60,173 nt of DNA. Source: Clostridiales bacterium. GTDB taxonomy: Bacteria > Bacillota > Clostridia > Saccharofermentanales > Saccharofermentanaceae. Shown piece after piece: positions 32,476 to 41,366 of the stretch (the stretch's first letter is position 1; every line of letters begins with the position of its first letter). The notes under the pieces are model-generated. The model saw only the letters and a program-made list of their open reading frames with translations. It ran no database searches and was not told where the DNA came from. The stretch spans positions 1 to 60,173 of the forward strand of contig JAFZVF010000003.1 of NCBI GenBank assembly GCA_017617935.1. The letters run 5' to 3'. The translations under genes were made by a program, and so were the position numbers.

Positions 32476-34095
32476 TTACAAAAGCGGCGTCTGGTTGTGC
32501 TGTGTTCTGTCGCACTTGTCGATGTGGATGAACACGTTGTGCAGGAGGTTGACCGAGGTCAGGATGACTTCGCCCTGGTTGAGCTTTCTGACGTGCTTGA
32601 TCGAGTAATCGTCGAGGTGGCTCTCAACCGCCTTGATCTCATCGTTGAGCATGAGTCTGTGGATGAGGAGGGTACCGATCTGACCAAAGAGGATCGGCGA
32701 AACGTCCTTCGGGTTCTGCGTGGTCAGGTAGAGGAAGATGCCCTTTTTACGGCCTTCTCTTGCAACGAGCGTCAAGCCGCCGTGGAATTCCCTTTCGGAA
32801 TACTGGGACTTCGCATATCTGTGGACCTCGTCGATGAAAAAGATGAAGGGACAGATGTCTTCCTGCTGGATGACGAAGTTGCAGATGAGGTCGATGACCA
32901 TGCCTCCGATACCTTCAGCGGCACCGAGGTTGGATGAATCGATGTAAAGGCTGACTTCAGGCATGTGGATGAAGTCGTCGATGACGTCAAGGAGATTGTA
33001 CATCGAAGGATCGTTGGAGAAGAACTGCAAGAGCTTCGTGTTCGTCATCTGATACTGGATCTTCTGGATCAGAGGATTGTTCGCATTCGCCTTGAGCATG
33101 TCGTAGCTGTACTTGAAGTTGTAGTTGTCGTCTCTTGCAGGCTCGGAAACGGACTCGGCCTGGATCTGCTCAGGGAGCAAAGAGATGTCGAACTCGGTGT
33201 CGTTTGCACCGACGGAAGCCAAAGCCTCCTGGACTTCTTCGATGTCCTCACCGACCTTGTAGAAGCACTTGTCCTGGCCGGTCTTGTGCATGTAACGCAA
33301 GGAAGTTATTGCCTCCGCGAGGATGGCGCCCTGGCTGTTGGAAGTAGTCTCGAAGAGCCTCTCCCATTCCTGCATCGTTACCTTGCCTGGAGAAATCGTC
33401 GTGTCCACGCCGAGGGTGAGCTTGGTGATCTCATCGCTTGAGAAGGCGTCCCTGTACTCGCCGGTAGGATCGACGATGAGGGCCTTGCGCTTTGTGGAAA
33501 CGATCTTGTCGAGGATGGAGAGAGCAGTGGTGGACTTACCGCTGTTGGTGGCTCCGATGCACATGATGTGACGGTTGAAAAGGGTGCTCGGCTTAAGCGT
33601 AACGGGAGCCGCGGCCCTGTTGAGATATCTGCCGAATGCGGGGAGAAGCTCCTCCTGAACGTGGGAGAATTCCAATGAATGCAGGAAGATGTTGTAAGCT
33701 TCGTCCGGTGCGTAGTAAACCTGGTCAAGGATGCCCAAAGTCTTGAAGCCTGCGAGCTCAAACTTGAGTCCGTCCGGCTGCATCAAGGCGATGGTATCAA
33801 TGTTGATTTCCTGATAATCAGATGACTTTTGGTCAGCCGTCGAGGACATTTCGAAGATGCTCTTTCTTGAAGCCTTGTTCTCGAAAACCTCTCCGAGGAA
33901 CAGTCCGAGGGTGGACTTGATGATTACGAAATAGTTAATTGTATTGGGAAGGAAGGCTCCGGAAAACCTTTCCCTGTTGGCCATCAACTTGATGTTATCG
34001 ATTTGCGCTACGCAGCAGCTCCTGTAAACCTGTGTGACTTTACCTAAGTAAAAATCTTCAACATTTTGCCCCTTGTACAGTTCTTCGATTGTCAT
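32476..34095 (-). CDS. HerA/FtsK-type ATPase (DUF87 family)
   Basis: A 539-residue hexameric-helicase-like ATPase. The N-terminal HAS-barrel-like part (about 1-120) starts with IEELYKGQNVEDFYLGKV. Walker A is GATNSGKST (181-189), followed by ALIVDPTGEYRDAF. Walker B is FIFFIDEVHRY (D422, E423), then REGRKKG and TTQNP (458-462) and a C-terminal HRLMLNDEIKAVESHLDDY. HerA proteins pump or unwind DNA, in archaea with NurA and in bacteria with nuclease or Sir2 partners in defence. No such partner is adjacent here. The start is the ATG at 34095; the gene is monocistronic. Confidence 0.85.
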   Translation of the reverse strand: MTIEELYKGQNVEDFYLGKVTQVYRSCCVAQIDNIKLMANRERFSGAFLPNTINYFVIIKSTLGLFLGEVFENKASRKSIFEMSSTADQKSSDYQEINIDTIALMQPDGLKFELAGFKTLGILDQVYYAPDEAYNIFLHSLEFSHVQEELLPAFGRYLNRAAAPVTLKPSTLFNRHIMCIGATNSGKSTTALSILDKIVSTKRKALIVDPTGEYRDAFSSDEITKLTLGVDTTISPGKVTMQEWERLFETTSNSQGAILAEAITSLRYMHKTGQDKCFYKVGEDIEEVQEALASVGANDTEFDISLLPEQIQAESVSEPARDDNYNFKYSYDMLKANANNPLIQKIQYQMTNTKLLQFFSNDPSMYNLLDVIDDFIHMPEVSLYIDSSNLGAAEGIGGMVIDLICNFVIQQEDICPFIFFIDEVHRYAKSQYSEREFHGGLTLVAREGRKKGIFLYLTTQNPKDVSPILFGQIGTLLIHRLMLNDEIKAVESHLDDYSIKHVRKLNQGEVILTSVNLLHNVFIHIDKCDRTQHNQTPLL

Positions 34096-34180
34096 AGCGC
34101 CTCTCCTGTTACCTCTTTAAAAATGCCAAAAAGAGCGGCGGGATCGGATCACCCCTCCAGACTCTTAACCTCTGAAATGC

Positions 34181-34189
34181 AGTATAGCA
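34181..34189 (-). promoter_or_regulatory. extended -10 promoter of the HerA-type gene
   Basis: On the minus strand, TGCTATACT, about 85 bp upstream of the start codon. No convincing -35. Confidence 0.4.
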
Positions 34190-34247
34190 CATTTACAGGT
34201 CTTATGTTTAAGGATTAATGAATTCCATGAAAACAGATTCTGAACCT

Positions 34248-35015
34248 TTAGGATCCAAAAACGAAAAAGTGCGATATTCCAAGCCATTCGCGGACCCAAT
34301 AGGCCGGAACGAGGTTGAAGTCGGTGAACGACGGTATCGAGGTGACCGTTCCCGCTCCCTGGGCCTTGGCGATGAGGGACGCCCTGTAAAGGTGGTATTC
34401 CGACGTGGCTATCGTTACGTCCCTGGACAGTCCCATGGCATCGGTTATCTCAAATGCGTTTCTGATGTTTTCGTAAGTCGAGGTCGACTTGTCCTCAACG
34501 ATTATCCTGTCCTCGGATATGCCCCTGCGGACGAGGTACCTCTTCATGCCCTCACCCTCCGAGATGACCTCGTCATCCCCCTGCCCGCCTGTAACGACCA
34601 CCGGAACGTCGGGGTATTTCACGAGAAGGTCGTATGCCTTGTCGAGTCTTTTCTGGAGCATCGGAGATGGGTTCTCACCCCAAAGCTGGCAGCCGAGAAC
34701 GACGATCACGTTCGGTTTTTCGGGCTTTGCAAGACATGCCCTGACCATGTTGAAGGTAAGGAATCCCGCATAGCAGAAGCCAATGACGAGGAAGGTCGTT
34801 ACGGCAGCCGTTATCACCTTTCCCGCCTTGCTCTTCCTGAAGCCCTCCGTCTTGTCCCAAAAAACGGTGACCAGCAAAAAGAAAGTCATGGCGGCCAGTC
34901 CGGCGATGTTTCCGGAATTGAATACGGGCAGCGTTCCAAGGAAAGCCAAAAGACCGATTGTCTCAATAACGATCAGGAAGATCCTGAATCTTTTTCGGTT
35001 CGCGTTATTTGTCAA
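34248..35015 (-). CDS. YdcF family membrane protein (DUF218)
   Basis: A 255-residue protein. Three N-terminal hydrophobic segments (about 10-27, 30-50, 64-88) precede the DUF218 domain: NVIVVLGCQLWGENPSPMLQ, VVVTGGQGDDEVISEGEGM, ISEDRIIVEDKSTSTYENI and VTIATSEYHLYRA. This family includes SanA and ElyC, linked to envelope integrity; the biochemical role is not fixed. It starts with TTG behind GAGAGGAGG at good distance, since no ATG lies nearby. It is divergent from the GGDEF protein gene. Confidence 0.85.
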   Translation of the reverse strand: MTNNANRKRFRIFLIVIETIGLLAFLGTLPVFNSGNIAGLAAMTFFLLVTVFWDKTEGFRKSKAGKVITAAVTTFLVIGFCYAGFLTFNMVRACLAKPEKPNVIVVLGCQLWGENPSPMLQKRLDKAYDLLVKYPDVPVVVTGGQGDDEVISEGEGMKRYLVRRGISEDRIIVEDKSTSTYENIRNAFEITDAMGLSRDVTIATSEYHLYRASLIAKAQGAGTVTSIPSFTDFNLVPAYWVREWLGISHFFVFGS

Positions 35016-35160
35016 AGCGGACCTCCTCTCTTCCCAAAGATTTTAACATTAGGCGTTTGCGCTCTTTGTGGCAAAAATAATGAAAAATTAACATTTTATT
35101 TTCTCAAACTGATTTAAAAGTGAATTTTTCTGATGTAACCTAAATCCAAGGTGACGGATT

Positions 35161-37077
35161 ATGAGAAAGAAGATCGCGGTATTTGTAAACGGTTATGGTA
35201 TGGAGGCCCTGAACGCCACGCTCAAGGGTTTGCGCCAGTCCGCGACTTTCTCCAATTACGATCTTTTCGTTTTCGTCAGCTACGCCTCCTATGACACTCA
35301 GGACAATTACAACAAGGGCGAGCTGAACATTTACGATCTCCCGCATCTTAAGGATTATGACGGAGCGATCGTCTTCACCAATGCGCTCAATTCCGTTGAG
35401 ACGGGCATCGCGATAGTCAAGCGCGCGGTCAAGGCCGGCACCCCCGTCATCAGCATCGGCATAAACGTTCCGGGAAGCATCTGCTTTGACATCGACAACG
35501 TCACCGGAATGAGGGAGATCGCGGAACACCTCATCGAAGAGCACGGCGTCAAGCGAGCCGCGTTCATCGGCGGATACGCCGAACACCCCGAGAGCATCTT
35601 AAGATTCGAGACTGTTAAAAAGGTTTTTGAAGAGCATGGCCTCAAGATCGATGACAGGGACGTCTACTACGGCAACTGGGGCAACGTCCTTTCAGCTGAA
35701 GCGGCAGACAAGATAGCCGCGGATCCTTGCGGAATGCCGGACGCGATAATCGCGGCGAACGACATCATGGCTCTCGCTTGTTCAACGGAACTCACGAGAC
35801 TCGGATACGAACTTCCGAAAGATGTAATAGTCACGGGTTACGACTACATATACAGAGGACGCGCCTTCTATCCCGTACTCACTACCGTCACCTCGGATTA
35901 CGAAGGGATCGGCAGCACCTGCATCAAGGTGTTTGACAACATTTTCGAGGGCAAGGAAGTTCCCAAGAGCATCCTTATGAAATCCAAGATAGTCATCGGT
36001 GAGAGCTGCAGATGCAACCACGACGGCGAATTCGACGTCAAGCGCCGTGAGTTCGGAAGCAAGACCTATTCCGAGGATCTTGACAGAAACTTCCTCGAAA
36101 CGAGCGAGCGTACCCTTACGAACATAATCTCCGAATCACCGGATTACGACAGCCTCCGAAAGAACCTCATGGTCCACTACGAGACGCAGCATGACCTGAT
36201 AGGGAACGACTTCTTCATCATCATTCACAACCTCTACATGAGCGACGTAATGGCAAGCGAGGAAGACGTTCACGAAAACGGCATTACGGGAGCAGTCTCC
36301 CCCGTCGTTGCGATCAAGGACGGCAAGGTCTGCGAGAAGATAACCTCCGACAGGCACAGCGTGGTACCCGGTTACGATCCCGAGAGCGAGCACAACCACA
36401 TCTACTATTTCATGCCGCTTCATTCCGGCAAGTTCAATTACGGTTACATGGTCACCTCGGACAATGCGAGGATCATGCGCGAGCACTTGGATCTAAATGC
36501 TTATCTCGAAAAGCTGATGCTCGCCCTGAGGATACAGAGATCCAACATCCAGCTCCGCATCTTCAATGACAGCTTGAGGAAGATCTCCGAGATCGACACG
36601 ATGACCGGTCTTTACAACCGATTCGGATACGAGAACAAAGCGATACCGATCTACGAGGACAGCGTACGCGGAAACACGATGCTTATGGTCATGTTCATCG
36701 ACATCAACCTGATGAAGAAGATCAACGACATCTTCGGTCACATGAACGGCGATGCCGCGATAAGGATCACCGCAAGCGCGATCAAGTCAAACCTGAAGAA
36801 CGACATGATCGGCGTCAGGTTTGGCGGCGACGAGTTCCTCGTCATCGGCAGCGTCAATTCTCCCGAGGAGGCGGACAGCCTTGAGGAAGCCATCCACAGC
36901 AACATCGACAAGGTCAACAAGGACGGCATTTGGCCCTTCAGGCTTTCGATCAGTTCGGGCTACATCTTAAGCGACAACGATACGAAAAAGCCACTCAGCG
37001 AATACATAAAAGACGCGGACAACCTCATGTACGAGACTAAGAAGAAGCTGCATGCAACACAGGGTGATCAAAGATAG
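35161..37077 (+). CDS. cytoplasmic sugar-binding-protein-like sensor fused to a GGDEF diguanylate cyclase
   Basis: A 638-residue soluble protein with no signal peptide. Residues 4-285 are a LacI/periplasmic-binding-protein-like domain (VFVNGYGMEALNATLKGL, EHGVKRAAFIGG, PDAIIAANDIMALA, VIVTGYDY) but without the LacI HTH. A linker domain (about 300-460) is GAF-like in position. The GGDEF domain covers 475-630: DTMTGLYNRFGY, FIDIN (D514), FGHMNGD, RFGGDEF (553-559). The active-site residues are complete; the inhibitory RxxD site is absent. It should make cyclic-di-GMP in response to an intracellular ligand. The start follows AAGGTGACGGATT. A DUF4037 gene follows 12 bp later. Confidence 0.85.
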   Translation: MRKKIAVFVNGYGMEALNATLKGLRQSATFSNYDLFVFVSYASYDTQDNYNKGELNIYDLPHLKDYDGAIVFTNALNSVETGIAIVKRAVKAGTPVISIGINVPGSICFDIDNVTGMREIAEHLIEEHGVKRAAFIGGYAEHPESILRFETVKKVFEEHGLKIDDRDVYYGNWGNVLSAEAADKIAADPCGMPDAIIAANDIMALACSTELTRLGYELPKDVIVTGYDYIYRGRAFYPVLTTVTSDYEGIGSTCIKVFDNIFEGKEVPKSILMKSKIVIGESCRCNHDGEFDVKRREFGSKTYSEDLDRNFLETSERTLTNIISESPDYDSLRKNLMVHYETQHDLIGNDFFIIIHNLYMSDVMASEEDVHENGITGAVSPVVAIKDGKVCEKITSDRHSVVPGYDPESEHNHIYYFMPLHSGKFNYGYMVTSDNARIMREHLDLNAYLEKLMLALRIQRSNIQLRIFNDSLRKISEIDTMTGLYNRFGYENKAIPIYEDSVRGNTMLMVMFIDINLMKKINDIFGHMNGDAAIRITASAIKSNLKNDMIGVRFGGDEFLVIGSVNSPEEADSLEEAIHSNIDKVNKDGIWPFRLSISSGYILSDNDTKKPLSEYIKDADNLMYETKKKLHATQGDQR

Positions 37078-37089
37078 AAAGGATTCACT

Positions 37090-38064
37090 ATGGACTACTG
37101 GAATGGACTAAAGATCGCGGAAGAGTTTTACAACGAGTATGGCAAGGCCATGATCGAGGAGAAGTTCCCCGAGTACAAGGACAAGATCGCCGTCGGTCTT
37201 GCAGGCCAGGGCTCAGAATGCTTCGGATACGACGACGTCGTTTCCAGAGACCACGACTATGCGCCCGGCTTCTGCCTTTGGGTTCCCGAATTCATTGAAA
37301 AGAAGATCGGTGACGACCTCCAGAAGGCTTACGACCAGCTTCCCGTCAACGATTTTCTCATTAAGCATAAGGAAGAAATCGGAATGGAGCCCGGCTCGAG
37401 CCTCATGACCGGTGCGAGAAAGCACAGGGTCGGAGTCCACAGCATCGAGGAGTTCTATACCGAGCGCACGGGCATCGCAGGGTTCCCGGAAAAGACCGAA
37501 GACTGGATCGAGACGCCCATGATGTATCTCGCGGAAGCCGTAAACGGCAAGGTCTTCACGGATCCTTTGGGTAAGTTCACAGCCATCCGCGAAGCTTGGG
37601 CGGGATTCTATCCTGACAGCCTCATCAAGAAAAAGGTCGCAGCAAACTGCGGCATGGCCGGCAAGACCGGACAGTTCAATTACGAGCGTTCGATCAAGCG
37701 CGGCGACATACAGGCGGCGCACGACTGCTGCGAAGAGTTCATCCACAAGGCTTCAGCGGCCATCTTCCTTTTAAACCGTACTTACATGCCTTACTACAAG
37801 TGGCGCGCGAGAGCAATGGAAGACTTCACGATATGCACGGAATCAGTCAAGCTTTTGAGCAAGCTCACGCAGCTAAATGAATCCAAGCACGACAAGAAGA
37901 CCGAACTGATCGAAAAGATCAGCATGGACATTATCAAGGAACTCACCTCGCGCACATGGTCATGGGGTCACAGCGATTATCTTTTGGATCACGCGAAGAA
38001 CATCATGACGATAATCCCTGACCGCGAGATCGCTTCCTGGAACGTTTTCGTCGGCGAAGACTGA
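37090..38064 (+). CDS. DUF4037 nucleotidyltransferase-like protein
   Basis: A 324-residue soluble protein. Near the N-terminus it has GLAGQGSECFGYDDVVSRDH followed by DYAPGF, the DUF4037 signature, which resembles a nucleotidyltransferase metal site (SRDHD acidic pair). The rest is helical with conserved Trp/Tyr (TYMPYYKWRARAM). The family is unproven biochemically. It follows the GGDEF fusion by 12 bp with its own AAAGGATTCACT site, so the pair is an operon. A shared signalling role is inference. Confidence 0.8.
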   Translation: MDYWNGLKIAEEFYNEYGKAMIEEKFPEYKDKIAVGLAGQGSECFGYDDVVSRDHDYAPGFCLWVPEFIEKKIGDDLQKAYDQLPVNDFLIKHKEEIGMEPGSSLMTGARKHRVGVHSIEEFYTERTGIAGFPEKTEDWIETPMMYLAEAVNGKVFTDPLGKFTAIREAWAGFYPDSLIKKKVAANCGMAGKTGQFNYERSIKRGDIQAAHDCCEEFIHKASAAIFLLNRTYMPYYKWRARAMEDFTICTESVKLLSKLTQLNESKHDKKTELIEKISMDIIKELTSRTWSWGHSDYLLDHAKNIMTIIPDREIASWNVFVGED

Positions 38065-38072
38065 CGTTTTCT

Positions 38073-38657
38073 TCAGGCCATCTTATCCTGATCGTCGTTT
38101 ACCGCGGCGCCCTTCATCCTGCCCTGCCATACGAGCGAGATTATCGAAAAGACGAACGGCAGCGTTGAAACGAGCACGGCCATTATGATCGCGAAGCCAA
38201 ACGCCCCGTTGTAGATCGCTATGATGACCACGATCACCGCTCCGATCATGAGGAAAGAGTGGAATACGAGCCTCACTATGTCGGCCGTGCGGATTATCTT
38301 CACGGCCTTGACCGGCTCTTCGCACTTTCTTGCACGCCTCAGGGATATGAATCCAAATACGGCTGGAACTATCAGGTTGATCGCGATCATCAATACTATT
38401 ATTCCTATTATCTCCAGCACAACGGTAAGCAGCGCGCTCGCAACGACGCCGCCCGCCTTCAATATGTTGACGAGCAGGTTCAAGGCCTCGTCATTGTATT
38501 CGACCGGAGCCTGAGCGATCTTGCCGCCGACCTTGTTGCTCAAGGCACCGGCCCAGACGAAGCACTTTATGCCAAGCCAGGTCGTGGAACCCGCGCTGAT
38601 CGTGTCGATCAGCGACGATGCAAGATTCAGTCTTTTTATCGTTTCGAGTCTGGTCAT
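38073..38657 (-). CDS. four-helix membrane protein of unknown function
   Basis: A 194-residue membrane protein. Hydrophobic segments lie at about 71-105 (two helices), 125-160 and 165-180. It has polar ends (MTRLETIKRLNLASS and GRMKGAAVNDDQDKMA). No family recognised. The ATG at 38657 follows AGGAGGATCCGGCTT, and a TATAAT lies 32 bp before it, which supports this start. A longer in-frame start at 38786 has its own AGGAGG site, so a 237-residue form cannot be excluded. It converges on the DUF4037 gene. Confidence 0.6.
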   Translation of the reverse strand: MTRLETIKRLNLASSLIDTISAGSTTWLGIKCFVWAGALSNKVGGKIAQAPVEYNDEALNLLVNILKAGGVVASALLTVVLEIIGIIVLMIAINLIVPAVFGFISLRRARKCEEPVKAVKIIRTADIVRLVFHSFLMIGAVIVVIIAIYNGAFGFAIIMAVLVSTLPFVFSIISLVWQGRMKGAAVNDDQDKMA

Positions 38658-38688
38658 AAGCCGGATCCTCCTCCCTTTTCCATACAAC

Positions 38689-38694
38689 ATTATA
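38689..38694 (-). promoter_or_regulatory. possible -10 of the small membrane protein gene
   Basis: A perfect TATAAT on the minus strand, about 32 bp upstream of the preferred ATG. No clear -35. It lies inside the longer in-frame extension. Confidence 0.4.
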
Positions 38695-38784
38695 AAGCAC
38701 AAGGGCTCTTGGCGCACAAAAATCCGCCAAGTAACAATGTTACAAAACGGCAAACGAACAGTGTTACGGTGTGATTTGCACGCC

Positions 38785-38882
38785 ATTCCCTGTTACCTCC
38801 TCACTTTTCAGTTAAACAGAGACGGTTACAGAGAATAAAGACCACTTTTGCAAGATATTCCCTGCTACCTCCTCACTTTCAG
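38785..38882 (-). repeat. duplicated leader element containing a ribosome-binding-site sequence
   Basis: Two copies, 38785-38811 and 38857-38882, match at nearly all of 26 positions. On the minus strand both read GTGAGGAGGTA(A/G)CAGGGAAT. The copy nearer the gene is followed by G, making an ATG (38786); the other by ATA. Confidence 0.55.
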
Positions 38883-38924
38883 GCAAAACATAGAACGAAA
38901 TGGAGAACAGCGACAAAAAACTCC

Positions 38925-38953
38925 TTGACAAACACCCCGTGAAAATATATCTT
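38925..38953 (+). promoter_or_regulatory. promoter of the trp operon
   Basis: A perfect TTGACA and TATCTT spaced 17 bp, about 45 bp before the T-box Stem I. Confidence 0.7.
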
Positions 38954-38996
38954 TATCGCAATAGAGAAACCGTAGATTCGGAAGTAAAGATGTTTC

Positions 38997-39245
38997 GTGC
39001 ACTTACAGAGAGTCCCGAGAGCTGAGATGGGATGGTACGCAGTTCATCATAATGGTCCGATGAGGGCACAGTCAAAAGAAGCCTTTGGGCGACTGAGTAT
39101 TCTGTGACGGGTGGCACCGTTAAAAGGCCCGGGGTATGTTGGTACTCAAGTAAGTGCACAAGAGATTGTGAATCAAGGTGGCACCGCGGATTAGTTTAAT
39201 TCGTCCTTGGCAGAGAAAGTGGTTCTTTGCGCAAGGACTTTTTTA
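38997..39245 (+). promoter_or_regulatory. T-box leader (tRNA-Trp sensor) of the trp operon
   Basis: Stem I is closed by GTGCACTTAC (38997-39006) and GTAAGTGCAC (39150-39159), with the AGAGAG motif on its 5' side. A TGG triplet (39140-39142) lies on the 3' side of lower Stem I, where the specifier codon belongs. The T-box sequence AAGGTGGCACCGCG is at 39175-39188. The terminator is GTCCTT (39203-39208) with AAGGAC (39233-39238) and a run of T. Uncharged tRNA-Trp should stabilise the antiterminator and allow transcription. The rest of the gap 38658-39292 is covered by the entries just above. Confidence 0.9.
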
Positions 39246-39292
39246 TTGCCCAAAGAACCTCCGGTAAGCTTAACAAACAGGAGGTAATCGAA

Positions 39293-40765
39293 ATGGAATT
39301 CTTTCCGGCCAAGGATGAAATGAAAGCCATCCTTTCAGGTACCGCATACAAATGCGCTCCGGTCAGATGCGAGATCATGTCAGATCTCAGGACGCCCATC
39401 GAAGTTCTGAAGATAATCAAGGGATTGTCCTCGCACGCTTATATATTGGAATCAGTAGAGAATCAGGAGCGATGGGGAAGGTTCACCTTCTTAGGTTACG
39501 ATCCCACCCTTGACATCACCTACAAGGACAGGACGCTCACGATCTCCGGAACGGACCGCGACGAGACGATAGAGACTGACGATCCCGGAAAATACATGAG
39601 AGAGATCCTGGCCGAGTACAAGTCTCCCGTGATCGACGGAATGCCTTCATTTACGGGCGGTCTTGTCGGATATTTCGCATACGACTACATAAAGCACGTC
39701 GAAAAGACGTTGGATCTCGAATGCGTTGACGAAGGAAACTTCAAGGACTGCGACCTCATGCTCTTCGACAAGGTCATAGCTTTCGATAACCTCAAGCAGA
39801 AGATCGTGATCGTTGGCAACGTAAGAGCTGACGACGTCGACAACAGCTACGACGAGACATGCAAAGAGATCGAAAAGATCGCTGAAATAATCAAAAACGG
39901 CACGCCAATTGACGAGCCTTCCGGAAGGCTCCTTTCAGAAGTCAGGCCCCTTTTCGACAAGGAGAGCTATTGCGCGATGGTCGAAAAGGCCAAGTACCAC
40001 ATCAAGGAAGGCGACATCTTCCAGATCGTCTTGTCCAACCGTCTCGAGGCTGATTACGAAGGCTCCATGCTCAACGTTTACAGGGTCCTCAGGACTCTCA
40101 ATCCGTCGCCCTACATGTTCTATTTTTCGGGCACCGACGTTGAGGTCGCAGGCGCGTCTCCCGAGACTTTGGTAAAGCTTGAGAACGGAAAGCTCTACAC
40201 CTTCCCTCTCGCCGGAACAAGGCCCAGAGGAAAGACTTACGAGGAAGACCAGGCGCTGGAAGCAGACCTTCTCGCTGATGAAAAAGAACTCGCCGAGCAC
40301 AACATGCTCGTAGACCTTGGAAGGAACGACATCGGCAAGATAGCTAAGTTTGGAACCGTTGAAGTCATGAAGTATCACTCGATCGAGAGATTCTCACACG
40401 TCATGCACATCGGTTCGACCGTCAGGGGCGAGATCAGGGACGACAAGGACGCATTCGACGCGATCGACGCGATCCTCCCTGCCGGCACGCTTTCGGGAGC
40501 TCCCAAGATCAAGGCCTGCCAGCTGATCAACGAACTTGAGAGAAACAAGCGCGGCATCTACGGCGGCGCGATCGGCTACATCGATTTTGGCGGCAACCTT
40601 GACACCTGCATCGCGATAAGGCTTGCGTACAAGAAGAACGGCAAGATCTACGTAAGATCCGGCGCGGGCATCGTCTATGACTCCGTTCCCGAAAAGGAAT
40701 ACCAGGAATGCATCAACAAGGCGGCAGCGGTCGTGAAGGCGATCGAAGGCGCAAACGAGCTTTAA
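39293..40765 (+). CDS. trpE: anthranilate synthase component I
   Basis: A 490-residue chorismate-binding enzyme that makes anthranilate from chorismate and ammonia in tryptophan synthesis. The N-terminal feedback domain includes SSHAYILESVENQERWGRF (Leu-Leu-Glu-Ser type tryptophan site). The catalytic core has GDIFQIVLSNR, LNPSPYMFYF, GASPETLVK, FPLAGTRPRG, DEKELAEHNMLVDLGRND, ILPAGTLSGAPK and YVRSGAGIVYDSVPEKEY. Size is normal. The ATG follows ACAGGAGGTAATCGAA. It is the first gene of trpEGDCFBA and lies directly behind the T-box terminator. Confidence 0.97.
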   Translation: MEFFPAKDEMKAILSGTAYKCAPVRCEIMSDLRTPIEVLKIIKGLSSHAYILESVENQERWGRFTFLGYDPTLDITYKDRTLTISGTDRDETIETDDPGKYMREILAEYKSPVIDGMPSFTGGLVGYFAYDYIKHVEKTLDLECVDEGNFKDCDLMLFDKVIAFDNLKQKIVIVGNVRADDVDNSYDETCKEIEKIAEIIKNGTPIDEPSGRLLSEVRPLFDKESYCAMVEKAKYHIKEGDIFQIVLSNRLEADYEGSMLNVYRVLRTLNPSPYMFYFSGTDVEVAGASPETLVKLENGKLYTFPLAGTRPRGKTYEEDQALEADLLADEKELAEHNMLVDLGRNDIGKIAKFGTVEVMKYHSIERFSHVMHIGSTVRGEIRDDKDAFDAIDAILPAGTLSGAPKIKACQLINELERNKRGIYGGAIGYIDFGGNLDTCIAIRLAYKKNGKIYVRSGAGIVYDSVPEKEYQECINKAAAVVKAIEGANEL

Positions 40766-40778
40766 GGAGGGCAAGACA

Positions 40779-41366
40779 GTGATACTCATAATCGACAATT
40801 ACGACAGCTTCTCCTACAACCTTTACCAGATGGTCGGATCGATCGATCCGGACATCAAGGTCATCAGGAATGACGCCATGACCGCTGACGAGGTCCTGGC
40901 ATTGAACCCGAAGGCGATAATCCTTTCACCCGGTCCGGGACGCCCTGCTGACGCGGGCATCTGCGAAGAGCTCGCGGTCAAGGCTGCAGGCAAGGTTCCC
41001 GTCCTTGGAGTGTGCTTGGGCCATCAGGCGATCACCGAAGCTTACGGCGGCGTCGTAGGATACGCAAAACAGCTTATGCACGGAAAACAGTCAAGAACGG
41101 AGATCGACATAAGCTGCGACCTTTTCAAGGGGCTTTTCATCGAGATAGACGTTGCGAGATACCATTCGCTCGCCGCTGAAGAGGAATCGCTCCCTGAAGT
41201 CCTCAAGGTAATCGCCAGAACGAAAGACGGCGAGATCATGGCGATAAAGCACAAAGATTACGACGTTTACGGATTACAGTTCCACCCGGAATCGATACTT
41301 ACGCCGGAAGGAAAAACGATATTACAAAACTTCATTAACATAGCTGAGAGGAGAACGACAAAATGA
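40779..41366 (+). CDS. trpG: anthranilate synthase component II (glutamine amidotransferase)
   Basis: A 195-residue class I amidotransferase that feeds ammonia to TrpE. The triad is visible: C79 in [10 protein letters not shown]169 and E171 in LQFHPES. The N-terminus [16 protein letters not shown] and the oxyanion segment LSPGPGRP are typical. It starts with GTG behind AAGGAGGG. It is separate from trpE, not fused, and overlaps trpD by 4 bp (ATGA). Confidence 0.97.
   Translation: MILIIDNYDSFSYNLYQMVGSIDPDIKVIRNDAMTADEVLALNPKAIILSPGPGRPADAGICEELAVKAAGKVPVLGVCLGHQAITEAYGGVVGYAKQLMHGKQSRTEIDISCDLFKGLFIEIDVARYHSLAAEEESLPEVLKVIARTKDGEIMAIKHKDYDVYGLQFHPESILTPEGKTILQNFINIAERRTTK

Noticed and set aside
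34218..35117. Long plus-strand open frame of about 300 codons opposite the YdcF gene
   Set aside because: It has no family features and is low in hydrophobic patterning, while the minus strand carries a clear DUF218 domain with a ribosome-binding site.
38658..38786. Extending the small membrane protein to the ATG at 38786 as the annotated start
   Set aside because: The extension contains a TATAAT and palindromes, is Arg/Cys-rich and unlike the rest; the inner ATG has an equally good ribosome-binding site. Left as an open alternative.
39110..39119. A second complete T-box riboswitch in tandem
   Set aside because: Only the ten-base core repeats; there is no second Stem I or terminator. Kept only as a finding about the duplicated core.
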